A stretch of DNA of 12,925 nt from Methanoregulaceae archaeon. GTDB taxonomy: Archaea; Halobacteriota; Methanomicrobia; Methanomicrobiales; Methanospirillaceae. Below the pieces are notes generated by a model. That model did not search any database. It was given only the letters and a program-made list of their open reading frames with translations, and was not told where the DNA came from. The first letter of the stretch is position 1; the number at the start of each line of letters is the position of its first letter. The DNA lies in contig JALOPT010000024.1 in the NCBI GenBank assembly GCA_025453715.1, positions 1 through 12,925 on the forward strand, in the 5' to 3' direction. The translations under genes were made by a program, and so were the position numbers. Positions 12,779-12,925 of the stretch are shown here, piece after piece.

Positions 12779-12925
12779 ATGACGGAAATCCCAAAAGAGG
12801 AGTATCTTTTCAAGTGTACCTCGGCTTGTGCCGGGTGTAGCTCATCACTGGTGCTCCGGTATATCCTCAAGGCAGCAGGTCCTGACAGCGTCCTCGTGAT
12901 ACCGGCCTGCTGCACGGCTGTTATC
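12779..12925 (+). CDS. 2-oxoacid:ferredoxin oxidoreductase beta subunit (PorB-like), N-terminal fragment
   Basis: Only the first 49 codons are in the window. The segment CTSACAGCSSSLVLRYILKA followed by AGPDSVLVIPACCTAVI matches the start of the thiamine-diphosphate-binding beta subunit of pyruvate or another 2-oxoacid ferredoxin oxidoreductase. There, CAGC supplies two cysteines of a [4Fe-4S] cluster and the next strand ends in a TGC or similar motif. In methanogens these enzymes make pyruvate from acetyl-CoA or activate amino-acid-derived 2-oxoacids. Two features are atypical: the common GHR before CAGC is replaced by CTS, and TGCLEV by ACCTAV. It may be a divergent PorB, VorB or IorB-like paralogue; the fragment cannot decide. 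It has no Shine-Dalgarno sequence and follows a strong T9 tract, so it begins a new transcription unit. Confidence 0.75.
   Translation, partial: MTEIPKEEYLFKCTSACAGCSSSLVLRYILKAAGPDSVLVIPACCTAVI

Overview
The window looks like chromosomal DNA of a methanogenic archaeon, most likely order Methanomicrobiales (Methanoregula-like); the order is inferred, the archaeal assignment is firmer. Supporting signs are a two-gene sufC-sufB cluster, an archaeal FAD synthase (RibL type), the archaeal three-domain dihydropteroate-synthase-like protein, an archaeal TruA, and the start of a 2-oxoacid:ferredoxin oxidoreductase beta subunit. Many genes have a TATA-like box about 26-30 bp before the ATG and no Shine-Dalgarno sequence, and oligo-T tracts follow several stops. 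I see no mobile element, CRISPR array, tRNA or rRNA, and no gene-free stretch above 300 bases.

Layout. (1) 1-878, minus: sufC followed by the overlapping start of sufB (Fe-S cluster assembly), cut by the window edge. (2) 1046-1966, plus: a solitary beta-class DNA methyltransferase with no visible restriction partner. (3) 2028-3451, minus: a class I glutamine amidotransferase-like protein coupled by an ATGA overlap to a HAD-IIA phosphatase. (4) 3678-7069, plus: a DnaQ/YprB-like exonuclease coupled by an ATGA overlap to a DEAH helicase with a DUF1998/MZB four-cysteine domain. This matches the mitomycin-repair pair MrfB-MrfA (YprB-YprA) of Bacillus. A perfect 19-bp palindrome lies just upstream of its TATA-like box. 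(5) 7170-9086, minus: a DUF2284 cysteine-rich protein, ribL coupled by ATGA to a JAMM-motif metalloprotease-like gene, and a stand-alone parvulin. (6) 9199-10614, minus: the dihydropteroate-synthase-like gene, divergent across only 43 bp from (7) 10658-12135, plus: a PHP-domain phosphoesterase overlapping truA. (8) 12220-12705, plus: a YkgJ-type cysteine-cluster protein ending in a T9 tract. (9) 12779-end, plus: the first 49 codons of a PorB-like subunit.

Most genes serve housekeeping and cofactor roles: Fe-S clusters, FAD, a probable tetrahydromethanopterin-type pterin, tRNA modification and ferredoxin-linked carbon metabolism. The most notable system is the helicase-nuclease operon, a candidate archaeal counterpart of the MrfAB DNA-crosslink repair pathway. 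Its nuclease carries a helix-hairpin-helix segment upstream of the catalytic core, and a candidate operator lies at its promoter. Functions are inferred from motifs read by eye; no database search was run.
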